Positions 54,410-63,367 of a stretch of 64,000 bases of DNA are shown here, one piece after another. Both the position numbers and the translations under genes were made by a program. Numbering within the stretch: position 1 is the first letter of the stretch; the number at the start of each line of letters is the position of its first letter. The notes beneath the pieces were generated by a model. It was not told the origin of the DNA, did no database searches, and saw nothing but the letters and a program-made list of their open reading frames with translations. Source of the stretch: JAGVSR01 sp963750715 (lineage in GTDB: Bacteria; Pseudomonadota; Alphaproteobacteria; Rhizobiales; Hyphomicrobiaceae); contig CAVVRP010000012.1 in the NCBI GenBank assembly GCA_963750715.1, positions 806,001 through 870,000 of the forward strand, written 5' to 3'.

Positions 54410-55753
54410 ATGTTGTGCTCTGTATCGGAACGGCTGTTGGCCGCTGCACTCGTGGTGGGTGCCGTCATCGCCCTGCCGCAAGTATCCGTGGCGCAAAGCG
54501 CACGCCGCGATGGCATCGCGGAGCTGATTACCCGCGAGCAGTCCGCGTCCCGTTTTGTCGAGGCGACGGGCGACGGTACGGCGACCGGTGGCGCCGCGAC
54601 CGCACAAGATACAATCCCCGCGGCCGAAGCCGCCGATCCGCGCGAGGGTGACCCCGCCTACGAACAGGCACACCGGCTGATGCAGGCAGTCGATGCCATC
54701 CTCAAGGACACCGCCGAACAACGCGCCGACGTCAGGAAGCTTCCCGCCAGGGACGAATTTCTCGTCACGCCAATTTGGACCGAGACGCGGGAGGACCGCG
54801 AAACCCGCGTCCGGGCGCTCCTCGACAGCGTGCTCGGCATCGTGACAGACGTGCCGGTCGTGGACCTGCAGAAGCGTATTGAAGGCCACCGAAAGGCTAT
54901 CCGCGATTTAGACGACCGCATCGCCACGTTGCGGGAAAAGCGCATCATGGCCCCCCGGAACGGGACGCTGCCCGGTATTCTGACGGACACCATGGCGAGC
55001 CTCGACGCTGAGATCGCAGATTGCGAAAAGCAGATTGCGGCGAACCAGGAGGGCGTCACGAAAGCGAAGACGGAGATCACCGACGCGCTGACGATGTCGG
55101 GCGTCAAGTTGGAAGTCGCCCAGCTCGACCTGCTCCTCGACAGCGTGCTCTCCAGCGATCTGGTGCGCATGGTCGCCGCATTCAACGCCGCCAAGCTGAT
55201 CGACGGGCAGCTCGCCACCCTGATGCAGGCGGCAGGAGACAACACCGGCGCGGCCCGCAAGTACTTCGCCATGCACGCGGCGCTCTTCGCCATGCTGGTG
55301 CACGCGCAGGATTCGACGATCGGCAAGATCGACACGCAGTACCTGCCGCGACTGGATGCGATCCTGAAGGATCTGGCCGCGGCCAATGCCAAGACCAGCG
55401 AGCTGATGCGGGCCGAAAATCGCCCAGACCAGCGCCGCGTCCTCGATGCCAACCGCGAAAGCCAGCGGATCGCCGAAGATGCCGCGAAGGGCTACCGCCG
55501 CTATCTGCAGCAGCAGCGCGAACAGATCGCCAAGGCGCGATCTCGCGCCACGCATGATCTGCGGATTGCCGACAATACCTATGAGACGGTCGAGGCGAGC
55601 TTCCAGCTGCACACCCTAATGCGCAGCGGGCAGGCCTCGTTCGAGGCTTTGCAGAAGCTGGAGGCCCCGACCTTCGACCAGATCTTCAAAAACGAGGAAC
55701 TGCGGCGCGAATTCGAAAGCCTGACCCGCCGACTCGACGCACCGTCGAGCTGA
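54410..55753 (+). CDS. Secreted coiled-coil protein of unknown function
   Basis: 447 residues with a signal peptide (LLAAALVVGAVIALPQVSVAQ). After an Ala/Thr-rich linker there is a long helical region with repeated Asp/Glu/Lys heptad-like stretches, for example VDLQKRIEGHRKAIRDLDDRIATLREKR near 150 and SLDAEIADCEKQIAANQEGVTKAKTEI near 198, so a coiled coil or helical bundle in the periplasm is likely. I do not recognise a family. It converges on a CorA-like gene and ends 10 bases from that gene's stop. Confidence 0.7.
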   Translation: MLCSVSERLLAAALVVGAVIALPQVSVAQSARRDGIAELITREQSASRFVEATGDGTATGGAATAQDTIPAAEAADPREGDPAYEQAHRLMQAVDAILKDTAEQRADVRKLPARDEFLVTPIWTETREDRETRVRALLDSVLGIVTDVPVVDLQKRIEGHRKAIRDLDDRIATLREKRIMAPRNGTLPGILTDTMASLDAEIADCEKQIAANQEGVTKAKTEITDALTMSGVKLEVAQLDLLLDSVLSSDLVRMVAAFNAAKLIDGQLATLMQAAGDNTGAARKYFAMHAALFAMLVHAQDSTIGKIDTQYLPRLDAILKDLAAANAKTSELMRAENRPDQRRVLDANRESQRIAEDAAKGYRRYLQQQREQIAKARSRATHDLRIADNTYETVEASFQLHTLMRSGQASFEALQKLEAPTFDQIFKNEELRREFESLTRRLDAPSS

Positions 55754-55763
55754 ACCGTCCCGA

Positions 55764-57410
55764 TTACGATCGCGGCTTCCCGCGTCTCCACCAGACGCGC
55801 CCCAGAGCTTTGAAACGATCCCAGAAGCTCGCCTCCTCGTCGGACAACTCGTCGAGGAACGCGGAAAGCCGGGTCGACTTGACGATCGTATAGAAGGTCA
55901 GCAGCACGATCGGGACGAGGAACGCCGTGAAGATCACGATCTTCATCGCCGGGGACTTGTCGGTCCAGTCGATCAGGTTCATGCCGAGAATGCCGGTGGT
56001 GACGGTGCCGATGAGGCCGAACGTCGTGACGACCGTCAGTCGCACCACGGTTTCGTTCTGCCGGCGCATGGCCTCGACATCGAGATAGTTGCCCATGTCC
56101 TGCAGTTCCTCGCGGACCTCGGCGAACAGATCATCGAGCGACAAGTAGGATCGGGTGCGCGCGAACAGTTCGCGCAGATGCGCCTGGTTCGATATCTCGT
56201 GGAACCAGTAGCGATGATTGAATCGCAGGAAGTTCTCGTGGGAACGGCGGATGGCCGTGCGGAAGTTGGATTGAGCCTGCGGGTCATCGACTTCGAGCCG
56301 GCTGACGGTCGCAACCAGCCGGTCGGAGAACATGCGCAGTGCCGCCTTCTGGAAATGCGCGATCAGGAACATGAGAAAGTACTGATGCCGGAACTGCTCC
56401 AGCAGCCCGCCGCTCGAGCCCGACATGAATCCGTTGCCCGCATGGCCGATCAGCGTGAGCGTGTGTCCGGAGGCCATAAACCGCGCATTCATGCGGCCGC
56501 GCATCGGGCCCGCATCGTAGTAGCTGTCGTGGCAATGCCTGGCCTCGAAGCCCGTCGCATCCTCGTCGGGGATCGGCATCTCGTCTGCGGCGCCCGGGCC
56601 TATCCCGAGCCCCAGACGCATGTGGTCGGCTCGTGACAGCGACGCCGGCTCATCAAGCGCAACGCAGACCATCTGCGGCATGCGATAATATTCGAGCTGG
56701 CGGTACCGCAGATCGCCCGAACGATCGCTGTGATAGAGCACCAGCGGGGCGAGCAGAAATTCCCAGTGGGCAGCCGTTGCGGGAGCGCGATGCTTGCACA
56801 CGAAGGACAGGAATTTTTCCCGGTATTCGTAGTCCGACGATGACAGCACGGCGCCGTCGCGGCCGATCCAATCGACTTTCCAGGGACAATTGCCGCCACG
56901 GCCGCTGTCTTCCCAGTATGCCGGATAGGCCCGGCCGAAGCGGTATAGGACGTCCTGAACCGTCGCCATGGGAAGGTCGTTGGCAAACACCTCCAGCGCC
57001 AGGATGACGACGTCAATATCATAGAAGAAATAGAGATCGGCATGGGCGATCTGCAACACGACGGGCGCCCCGTCGCGCTCGAGCGTGATGCGAACCTGTG
57101 CCACATCGGAACGGCGCAGCACGCGGATGGGGCTCTCGCCGTACCCCTGCTTGACCGCATGACCAATCCCCTGTCCGTAGAGGAACCGCTGAACCGGTGG
57201 CAGAAACGAGACGAATTCGTTGTAGTGGCGCTGCTGGAACTCGGCCGGGTCGCCGAACTCGTCGTCGATCTCACGCCAGGGGTTGTCGGGATCTGGCGCC
57301 GTCATATAGCTCCAGCGGTCCTTGATCTTGGTATTGGCGTCGAGCGGCAGCAGGTAAACCGGCCAGAGAAGAATCTGGCGCAAATGCTTGACGTTCTGCC
57401 CAGCGCCCAT
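55764..57410 (-). CDS. Large CorA-like membrane protein with GMN motif
   Basis: 548 residues against about 320 for CorA. The C-terminal 60 residues show the CorA/Mrs2 arrangement: first transmembrane helix VVTTFGLIGTVTTGILGMNLIDW with the GMN filter motif, a short loop, a second helix MKIVIFTAFLVPIVLLTFYTI, then a short charged tail. The long N-terminal part is soluble and mostly alpha/beta (YFFYDIDVVILALEVF near 130, DDLFAEVREELQDMGNYLDVEAMRRQNETVV before the helices), larger than usual. Probably a divalent-cation channel or sensor. It follows mgtE by about 110 bases on the same strand. Confidence 0.75.
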   Translation of the reverse strand: MGAGQNVKHLRQILLWPVYLLPLDANTKIKDRWSYMTAPDPDNPWREIDDEFGDPAEFQQRHYNEFVSFLPPVQRFLYGQGIGHAVKQGYGESPIRVLRRSDVAQVRITLERDGAPVVLQIAHADLYFFYDIDVVILALEVFANDLPMATVQDVLYRFGRAYPAYWEDSGRGGNCPWKVDWIGRDGAVLSSSDYEYREKFLSFVCKHRAPATAAHWEFLLAPLVLYHSDRSGDLRYRQLEYYRMPQMVCVALDEPASLSRADHMRLGLGIGPGAADEMPIPDEDATGFEARHCHDSYYDAGPMRGRMNARFMASGHTLTLIGHAGNGFMSGSSGGLLEQFRHQYFLMFLIAHFQKAALRMFSDRLVATVSRLEVDDPQAQSNFRTAIRRSHENFLRFNHRYWFHEISNQAHLRELFARTRSYLSLDDLFAEVREELQDMGNYLDVEAMRRQNETVVRLTVVTTFGLIGTVTTGILGMNLIDWTDKSPAMKIVIFTAFLVPIVLLTFYTIVKSTRLSAFLDELSDEEASFWDRFKALGRVWWRRGKPRS

Positions 57411-57519
57411 ATGCGAATTCCCGCCTGGTTTTTGCCCGCTGCCGGCCGGCAGCGTCGCGAACTGCAGGTGCAGTACGCATCTCACATGACAGTTCTGCGA
57501 CGCGGCCGCTCCCGGAAGC

Positions 57520-58899
57520 CTACACCAGCCACATGGTGGCAAGCCCGAGGAATGCGAAGAAGCCGACGCAGTCCGTAATCATCGTGACAAATACGCCCGA
57601 GGCAGGCGCCGGGTCGAGCTTCAGGCGGTCGAACGCCAGCGGAATGAGGATACCGGCCAGCGCGGCAGCCAGAAGATTGACGATCATTGCCGCCCCGATC
57701 ACGGCGCCGAGCGCGCTCGACCCGAACCAGAGAAATACGATCGCAGCCATGATCACGGACAGGGTGAGCCCGTTGAGAATGCCGACCAGGGCCTCGCGCG
57801 TTATCACACGGGGCGCATTGACGGCGCCGAGCTTGCTCGTGGCGAGCGCACGAACGGTCACCGTCATGGTTTGGGTGCCGGCGTTGCCGCCCATCGAGGC
57901 GACAATCGGCATAAGGACCGCAAGCGCCACCATCTGTTGGATGGTCGCGTCGAACTGCTGAATGACAAACGACGCCAGGATCGCGGTGCCGAGATTGACG
58001 ATTAGCCATGGCACACGGCTGCGGACCGTCTCAATCACCGTGTCGGCGAGACTTTCATCGCCGACGCCAGCCATCTTCTTGATGTCCTCCTCGGCCTCCT
58101 CATGGATCACCTCGACCACATCGTCGACAGTGATGACGCCGACGAGGCGTTCGTTTTCGTCGACCACGGGTGCCGACATCAGGTCGTAGCGCTTGAACTG
58201 GTTGGCGACGTCTTCCTGGTCCGCCGTGACCTGCACCACCCGCCGGTCGGCATCCATGACCTCCTGGACCCGCACATGCCGCTTGGCGCGCAGCAGGCTC
58301 GACAGCTCCAAGCTGCCGACGACCCGGAAAGCCGGATCGACGACGAAAATCTCGGAAAACGTTTCCGGCAGATCGTCGGCTTCGCGCATGTAATCGATCA
58401 CCTGGCCAACCGTCCAGAACGGCGGCACGGCGACAAAGTCCGACTGCATCAAGCGGCCGGCCGAGGACTCTGGATATTCGAGGGTTCGCTCGAGAGCCGC
58501 GCGGTCCCCCAGATCGAGCTGCGAAAGGATATCTTCCTTGTCGCTTTCCTCCAGGCCCTCGATGACGTAGGCCGCGTCGTCGGTATCGAGTTCGGTGACG
58601 GCCCTTGCCAGCAGCTCGTTGGGCAGGGCCGCGGAGAGCTGGTCCTTGACCTTCTCGTCGAGTTCGGAGAGCACCTCGTAATCGAAGGTGGCGCCCAACG
58701 CCTGAACCAACGGCACGCGCTGGTCCGGGTCGAGCATACCAATGAGGTCGGCGAGATCGGGCGCGCGGAGATCTTCAACGAGGCTGCGAACCTTTTCGAT
58801 ATCCCCGGCTTCGAGAGCTGCGGCAACATCGCGCACGCGAGTATCGTCGGCTTCCGCCGGCGGCTCATCGCTTTCGAACTTGTCTTCGACGTCCTGCAT
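57520..58899 (-). CDS. mgtE: Magnesium transporter MgtE
   Basis: 459 residues. N-terminal helical domain with a charged start (DVAAALEAGDIEKVRSLVEDLRAPDLADLI), a CBS pair (VPPFWTVGQVIDYMREADDLPETF near 160 and KRYDLMSAPVVDENERLVGVITVDDVVEVI near 230), and a C-terminal five-helix channel with the filter region VASMGGNAGTQTMTVTVRALAT near 340. Homodimeric Mg2+ channel gated by cytosolic Mg2+. Start MQDVEDKFE chosen. Confidence 0.95.
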   Translation of the reverse strand: MQDVEDKFESDEPPAEADDTRVRDVAAALEAGDIEKVRSLVEDLRAPDLADLIGMLDPDQRVPLVQALGATFDYEVLSELDEKVKDQLSAALPNELLARAVTELDTDDAAYVIEGLEESDKEDILSQLDLGDRAALERTLEYPESSAGRLMQSDFVAVPPFWTVGQVIDYMREADDLPETFSEIFVVDPAFRVVGSLELSSLLRAKRHVRVQEVMDADRRVVQVTADQEDVANQFKRYDLMSAPVVDENERLVGVITVDDVVEVIHEEAEEDIKKMAGVGDESLADTVIETVRSRVPWLIVNLGTAILASFVIQQFDATIQQMVALAVLMPIVASMGGNAGTQTMTVTVRALATSKLGAVNAPRVITREALVGILNGLTLSVIMAAIVFLWFGSSALGAVIGAAMIVNLLAAALAGILIPLAFDRLKLDPAPASGVFVTMITDCVGFFAFLGLATMWLV

Positions 58900-59173
58900 C
58901 GGCCGAAACGCGCTCGCTTCGATGGAACCGCGGATACATAGCGCAATCGGACCGGAATCAGACCGGCGCGCGCAGCACATCCGCCCTTAACATAGCGCCC
59001 ACATATGCAACACCATGTTCCTGAAAATAGGAGTGTATTTGCACGGGGTGTTGCGCTGCGACGTTGGCAAGAGGTACCATGATTAAAGCGCGATCGAGAG
59101 GCTCGCGTCGTGATGCGGCCACACCTGTCAGGTATCATTTAATCAGCTTAAGTGCGGCACTAAGAGGAACCGG
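58900..59173. promoter_or_regulatory. 274-base divergent region between mgtE and a deacetylase
   Basis: Two perfect inverted repeats are visible: GCAACACC (59007-59014) with GGTGTTGC (59047-59054), and TGATTAAA (59080-59087) with TTTAATCA (59138-59145). The first lies 108-155 bases upstream of mgtE on its coding strand and could be a leader hairpin or operator. I do not see the conserved M-box riboswitch core, so no riboswitch is claimed. Confidence 0.4.
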
Positions 59174-60412
59174 ATGGCTGTTTCGCGAACCCGCGCCCTG
59201 GACGTGATTGCTGCACTCCTGTGCGGCAGTGCGTCCCTGTTCGGCAGCACGAGCGTGTTCGCCCAGTCAAAGGCAATGCTGCCCGCGGTAACGCCCGAAA
59301 CCCAAGTGCTTCCGGCCGCTGCAACCCCGGCGCCCCCTCCCCCGGTCAAAGCTCCCGCCGTCAATACGTTGTCGGCTGTGGACACGTGCGCCGCGCGGAC
59401 CGACGTACTGGGTGTATCGCGCGTCGTCGAAATCGACACCAGCAAGGGGCCCCACTTCGGGGGCATGCACCAGTCGGATCTCGAATTCCTCGAGGACGGC
59501 GAGGTCATACTGACGTTCGATGACGGGCCGATGCGGCGCTATACGATCCCCATTCTCAATGCGCTGGACGATCAATGCACGAAGGCGACGTTCTTCGCGG
59601 TCGGCCGGATGGCGCTAGCCGATCCCGAAACCCTGAAGGAGACCGCCCGGCGCGGTCATACGATCGCAACGCACACCTGGTCGCACAAGAATTTCGGCAA
59701 GATCAACACGGCCCAGAGCAAGACGGAAATCGAACTTGGACTCAGTGCCGTTGCACACGCGCTCGGCACGACGCCGGCGCCGTTCTTCCGCTTCCCCTAC
59801 CTCAAGGACACCAAGGCTGCGAATGCCTATCTCGGCACCCGGGATCTATCGGCCTTCTCGATCGCCGTCGACGCCAAGGATTTCAAAACGCGAAATCCTG
59901 CTGTCGTGCGCAAGGCAGTGCTCGACCAGCTTGCAGTCAAGCACAAGGGCGTGATCCTCTTCCACGATATCCAACCGTCGACGGCTGGGGCCCTAGCCAC
60001 CTTGCTGTCCGACCTCAAGAAGCGGGGTTTCAAGGTTGTCCATGTGGTGCCGAAAGGTACCGCAACGACACTGCCGGCCTTCGACGCTATGGCGCAGAAG
60101 GAAGCGAACCGCCGCAAGGTCGCGCTGGTCAATCAGCCGCTCGCAGACAGATCCGTTGTCTGGCCCGTTACGCCGGGTTCAGCCGCTGCTCCCGCAGCCG
60201 GCAAGGACGGCAAGCCGAAGGTTGCGGTGACACCGTCGTCGGCACCGGGAGCGGAAGTGTTGCCCTGGCAGCCCGTTACGGAGACGGGTAGCAGTCCGCC
60301 GCCGGACAACGGCGCGGCGGCCGCACCCGTGACGCAACCTCCGCCACGGCAGAACCGAAGCTGGAACCCCCTGGACGCTGATCCCTGGACCCTGCGTTCA
60401 TTCGGTGACTGA
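59174..60412 (+). CDS. Polysaccharide deacetylase, NodB family (copy 1)
   Basis: 412 residues with an N-terminal signal-like stretch (VIAALLCGSASLFGSTSVFA) and a Pro/Ala linker. NodB motifs are intact: LTFDDGP near 115 (catalytic Asp and metal Asp), THTWSH near 156, RFPYLKD near 202, and FHDIQPS near 264. Removes N- or O-acetyl groups from envelope polysaccharides. The C-terminal 80 residues are disordered. Shares the unusual LGVSRVVEID block just before the catalytic domain with the next deacetylase. Confidence 0.88.
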   Translation: MAVSRTRALDVIAALLCGSASLFGSTSVFAQSKAMLPAVTPETQVLPAAATPAPPPPVKAPAVNTLSAVDTCAARTDVLGVSRVVEIDTSKGPHFGGMHQSDLEFLEDGEVILTFDDGPMRRYTIPILNALDDQCTKATFFAVGRMALADPETLKETARRGHTIATHTWSHKNFGKINTAQSKTEIELGLSAVAHALGTTPAPFFRFPYLKDTKAANAYLGTRDLSAFSIAVDAKDFKTRNPAVVRKAVLDQLAVKHKGVILFHDIQPSTAGALATLLSDLKKRGFKVVHVVPKGTATTLPAFDAMAQKEANRRKVALVNQPLADRSVVWPVTPGSAAAPAAGKDGKPKVAVTPSSAPGAEVLPWQPVTETGSSPPPDNGAAAAPVTQPPPRQNRSWNPLDADPWTLRSFGD

Positions 60413-60550
60413 TTAGCATTTCAGTGTTCCTTCGGTGCGTCCCTGCATCACGGCCGGAAATTTTCAGTCGTTGGTGAAAGCGGGGGCTTGCCCTCCCGCG
60501 ACGAATGACACACGTAGCGGAAATATCATGCCGGTCAGGGGTCCAGTTCC

Positions 60551-61660
60551 ATGCCGTCGCTGCAACAACAATTGACCGCTATCGCTGTCGCCATCCTAGT
60601 CTCGCTGGCGCCTGCCGCTGCGCAGGACTGCAAGCAGCCCGACAAGGCGCTTGGCGTATCGCGCATCGTCGAGATCGATGCTTCGGCCGGCCCCTTATTC
60701 GGCGACATGAGCAAGCTTGGCCGCGAGGATAGCTTCCTGAAGCCGAAGGAGGTCGTGTTGACCTTTGACGACGGTCCGCTACCCTGGATCACCAAGTCAA
60801 TCCTCGATACGCTTGACACCTACTGCACGAAGGCGACCTTCTTCAACGTCGGACAGATGGCGCTTGCCTACCCGAACGTGGTCAAGGAAGTCATCGGGCG
60901 CGGCCATACCGTCGGTGCTCATACCTGGTCGCACCCGCTGAACATCGTCCGTCTCGGCTATGCGAAAGCTGTCGACCAGATCGAGCGGGGTTTCGCCGCT
61001 GTCGAACTCGCGGCCGGCCAGCCGATCGCGCCGTTCTTCCGTTTCCCGGGCCTCAGCGACAGCAACCCGCTGCTGCACCACTTGCAGACCCGCGGCATCG
61101 CGACGTTCACCGTCGATATCGTCTCGAACGACAGCTACATCGGCGACAACAAGCGGCTCGCGCAGCGGACGTTACGGGAGGTCGAGCGGCGACAAGGCGG
61201 CATCATTCTTTTCCACGACATCAAGGCATCGACCGCACACGCCCTGCCCGAGATCCTGGCTGGCCTGAAGAACGGCGGCTTCACGATCGTTCACATGCGG
61301 GCCAAGGAACCGGTGAAGACCGACGCTGCGCTCGCCGAAGGGCTCAGGGGCCAGTTGGCCAAAAACGTCGCGGCGGGCGGCGGCGATCAGCACCTCATTC
61401 CATTCTATGGAGCAGCATCGACCATTCCGCACCCCGAAGGCAGAGCAGCCGCGGTCGAGACAATAGCTCCGGCCGCCGAGACCCGGGTCGCCGCCGTTTC
61501 GCCCGACGAGGGCGCGCGGGGCCCCAAGCAGCGGCCGCACGCCAAGCGCGTCGACACCGCCGATGGCGACGAAAAGCCAGCGCAGACGCGCACGCAGCAA
61601 AAGAAGGCCAAGTCGGCGAAAGCCAACACGGCTGGCGGACTCGGTTTGTTCGGATTTTGA
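60551..61660 (+). CDS. Polysaccharide deacetylase, NodB family (copy 2)
   Basis: 369 residues with a signal peptide (TAIAVAILVSLAPAAA). LTFDDGP near 74, AHTWSH near 120, RFPGLSDSN near 161 and FHDIKAST near 221 give a complete NodB site. The stretch KALGVSRIVEIDASAGPLFGDM before the first motif parallels copy 1, so the two probably arose by tandem duplication. The C-terminal tail is Lys/Ala/Glu-rich, likely disordered. Confidence 0.88.
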   Translation: MPSLQQQLTAIAVAILVSLAPAAAQDCKQPDKALGVSRIVEIDASAGPLFGDMSKLGREDSFLKPKEVVLTFDDGPLPWITKSILDTLDTYCTKATFFNVGQMALAYPNVVKEVIGRGHTVGAHTWSHPLNIVRLGYAKAVDQIERGFAAVELAAGQPIAPFFRFPGLSDSNPLLHHLQTRGIATFTVDIVSNDSYIGDNKRLAQRTLREVERRQGGIILFHDIKASTAHALPEILAGLKNGGFTIVHMRAKEPVKTDAALAEGLRGQLAKNVAAGGGDQHLIPFYGAASTIPHPEGRAAAVETIAPAAETRVAAVSPDEGARGPKQRPHAKRVDTADGDEKPAQTRTQQKKAKSAKANTAGGLGLFGF

Positions 61661-61683
61661 AGCCGAGCCGGCGAACACTGGAC

Positions 61684-61768
61684 TGGTGCGGTCGAGAAGA
61701 CTCGAACTTCCACGGGTTGCCCCGCTACCACCTCAAGGTAGTGCGTCTACCAATTCCGCCACGACCGC
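61684..61768 (-). tRNA. tRNA-Leu (anticodon GAG)
   Basis: On the minus strand the acceptor stem GCGGTCG pairs with CGACCGC, then discriminator A and encoded CCA. The anticodon stem CTACC/GGTAG frames the loop TTGAGGT, so the anticodon is GAG (reads CUC/CUU). A long variable arm (class II) and a T-arm GGAAG-TTCGAGT-CTTCT follow. Length 85 with CCA. Confidence 0.93.
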
Positions 61769-61937
61769 TCTAATCTGGCCACCGTGCAAGCACGCTTGAA
61801 ACCAGCAGGCCTACGGGCCGCACCAACGACCCCCTAGGCGGCTCGAACTAACAGACGCCCCTTGATAAGGCAAGCCTGATCCGTTTGGGGGGCAGGCCGT
61901 TTTCATTGCCACCGCGCCCCTGTGTGAAACCTGACGC

Positions 61938-62621
61938 ATGCCGCACACTAGAACAGCCGATGTCGTGTGGTGCCGCTCAAACGGCCTCGTCGGCTATGCG
62001 GCTGCGATGGACGCCATGTCCCGGCGGGCCGCTCTCATCGGCGAAGGCGCGGCGCGTGAGTTGATCTGGCTGCTGGAGCATCCACCGCTTTATACCGCCG
62101 GGACGAGCGCGAGGTCGGGAGATCTTCTCGACAGCGAGCGCTTTCCCGTTTTCCACAGCGGACGCGGCGGCCAGTACACGTATCACGGACCCGGACAGCG
62201 CATTGTCTACACGCTGCTCGATGTGCGCCGACGCACAGGTGGAGACGTCCGCGCCCTGGTTGGAGCGCTTGAGGGCATCGTGATCGAAACGCTCGATACC
62301 TTCGAAATCCGGGGAGAGGTGCGTCCGGGGCGGGTCGGCGTCTGGGTCAAGACGAAATCCGCCGGCATGGACAATGAGTCGAAGATCGCCGCCATCGGTC
62401 TCAGGGTGTCTCGCGGAATCGCCAGCCACGGCTTCAGTATCAACGTGAACCCGGAGCTCTCCCACTATGACGGCATCGTGGCCTGTGGAATTCGCAACTT
62501 CGGCGTGACCAGTCTGGCGACACTGAACTGTCTCGCCAGCATGAAAGATGTGGATAATGTAATTCTGGCATGTCTCGACCGCTGGCTCGGCCCTTTGCGC
62601 GAGGAGCCGCCCCCGATCTGA
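61938..62621 (+). CDS. lipB: Octanoyl-[ACP]:protein N-octanoyltransferase
   Basis: 227 residues. LLEHPPLYTAGTSA near 49, RGGQYTYHGPGQRIVYTLLDVRRR near 75 (metal/acyl-site), AIGLRVSRGIASHGFSINVNPELS near 152 with the catalytic Lys/Cys region, ACGIRNFGVTSL. Transfers octanoyl groups from ACP to lipoyl domains in lipoic-acid synthesis. Confidence 0.95.
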   Translation: MPHTRTADVVWCRSNGLVGYAAAMDAMSRRAALIGEGAARELIWLLEHPPLYTAGTSARSGDLLDSERFPVFHSGRGGQYTYHGPGQRIVYTLLDVRRRTGGDVRALVGALEGIVIETLDTFEIRGEVRPGRVGVWVKTKSAGMDNESKIAAIGLRVSRGIASHGFSINVNPELSHYDGIVACGIRNFGVTSLATLNCLASMKDVDNVILACLDRWLGPLREEPPPI

Positions 62622-62672
62622 AGCAACTACCACGCCGGTTACGCCGACCGTTGTCCAAGTGCACCGCAAATG

Positions 62673-62708
62673 AAAAGCGCCCGCCCATGGCTCTGCCTGG
62701 GCGGGCGC
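62673..62708 (-). terminator. Intrinsic terminator of the minus-strand gene at 62730
   Basis: A perfect 11-base stem, GCGCCCGCCCA / TGGGCGGGCGC, with a ten-base loop. On the minus strand it is followed by TTTTCATTT, so it terminates the 62730-63098 gene; on the plus strand the T-run is absent. Confidence 0.8.
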
Positions 62709-62729
62709 CTATGCAATGCCTTGCCGAAG

Positions 62730-63098
62730 CTACGGACCGGTCCCGGGAACTGAAGGCTGGCCGGCGGCGCCGTTAACCGGCGATGCTGGCTGTTCCGCTT
62801 GATCGGCGTAGATTTCGCCCCCTTCGATCGACGTAACCTCCGAACCTTGCAGCTCGTATGGATTAACGTCGTCATCGTCGAGCCGAATGATGCACCCCCC
62901 CTTACAAATGCCGTCCAAAACCGCGTCTGATTTCAAAACGTGGTCCTGCTTGGCACTCCCCTCGATGACGGTGATCTTGTGATCCCTGTCGTCTCGGTTG
63001 GTCACCGAAACCGCTTGAGCGTTCGAGGAGAAGAGGAGAACTCCCACCGTAACTGCCGCGAATCTATTCAGCGACCGCACGGCTGGCTCCTGAGCCAC
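62730..63098 (-). CDS. Hypothetical secreted protein
   Basis: 122 residues. A signal peptide (LNRFAAVTVGVLLFSSNAQA) leads to a small acidic domain VSVTNRDDRDHKITVIEG, with two cysteines in ICKGGCIIRLDDDD, which suits a metal-binding or disulfide site. The end is Pro/Ala-rich. No family recognised; the start at 63098 is the longest option. Confidence 0.6.
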   Translation of the reverse strand: MAQEPAVRSLNRFAAVTVGVLLFSSNAQAVSVTNRDDRDHKITVIEGSAKQDHVLKSDAVLDGICKGGCIIRLDDDDVNPYELQGSEVTSIEGGEIYADQAEQPASPVNGAAGQPSVPGTGP

Positions 63099-63112
63099 AA
63101 GGCAGAAACTCG

Positions 63113-63184
63113 TTACTTCTTCTTCTTTGCCGCGGGCTTCTTAGCAGCCTTCTTAGCGGCAGGCTTCTTAGCAGCTTTAGCCAT
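63113..63184 (-). CDS. 23-residue lysine/alanine-rich histone-H1-like peptide
   Basis: The peptide is MAKAAKKPAAKKAAKKPAA followed by four lysines. It repeats (K/P)AAKK units as in bacterial histone H1-like proteins and the basic tails of nucleoid proteins. The ATG is preceded by AAGGAAGGACG, a strong Shine-Dalgarno. It is much shorter than known members and stops cleanly at TAA; no frameshift is visible to extend it. Confidence 0.55.
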   Translation of the reverse strand: MAKAAKKPAAKKAAKKPAAKKKK

Positions 63185-63367
63185 TGTGATCGTCCTTCCT
63201 TGTGAAGCACTCGGCATCAGCCGAGCCGAATCTGACCCGAACTCGCGTCCGGCCAACCGCAATGTGGTCAGAATCAAGCCCCTCTTCAAACGGAATTTTC
63301 CGGTGACTGCTATCGAAAATTTCGATAGATACGCTCCAACGCGTGACAACATGCGGAAGGCGCCACG

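Noticed and set aside
58900..59173. M-box (ykoK) Mg riboswitch before mgtE
   Set aside because: Only simple inverted repeats are visible; the multi-stem conserved M-box core is not.
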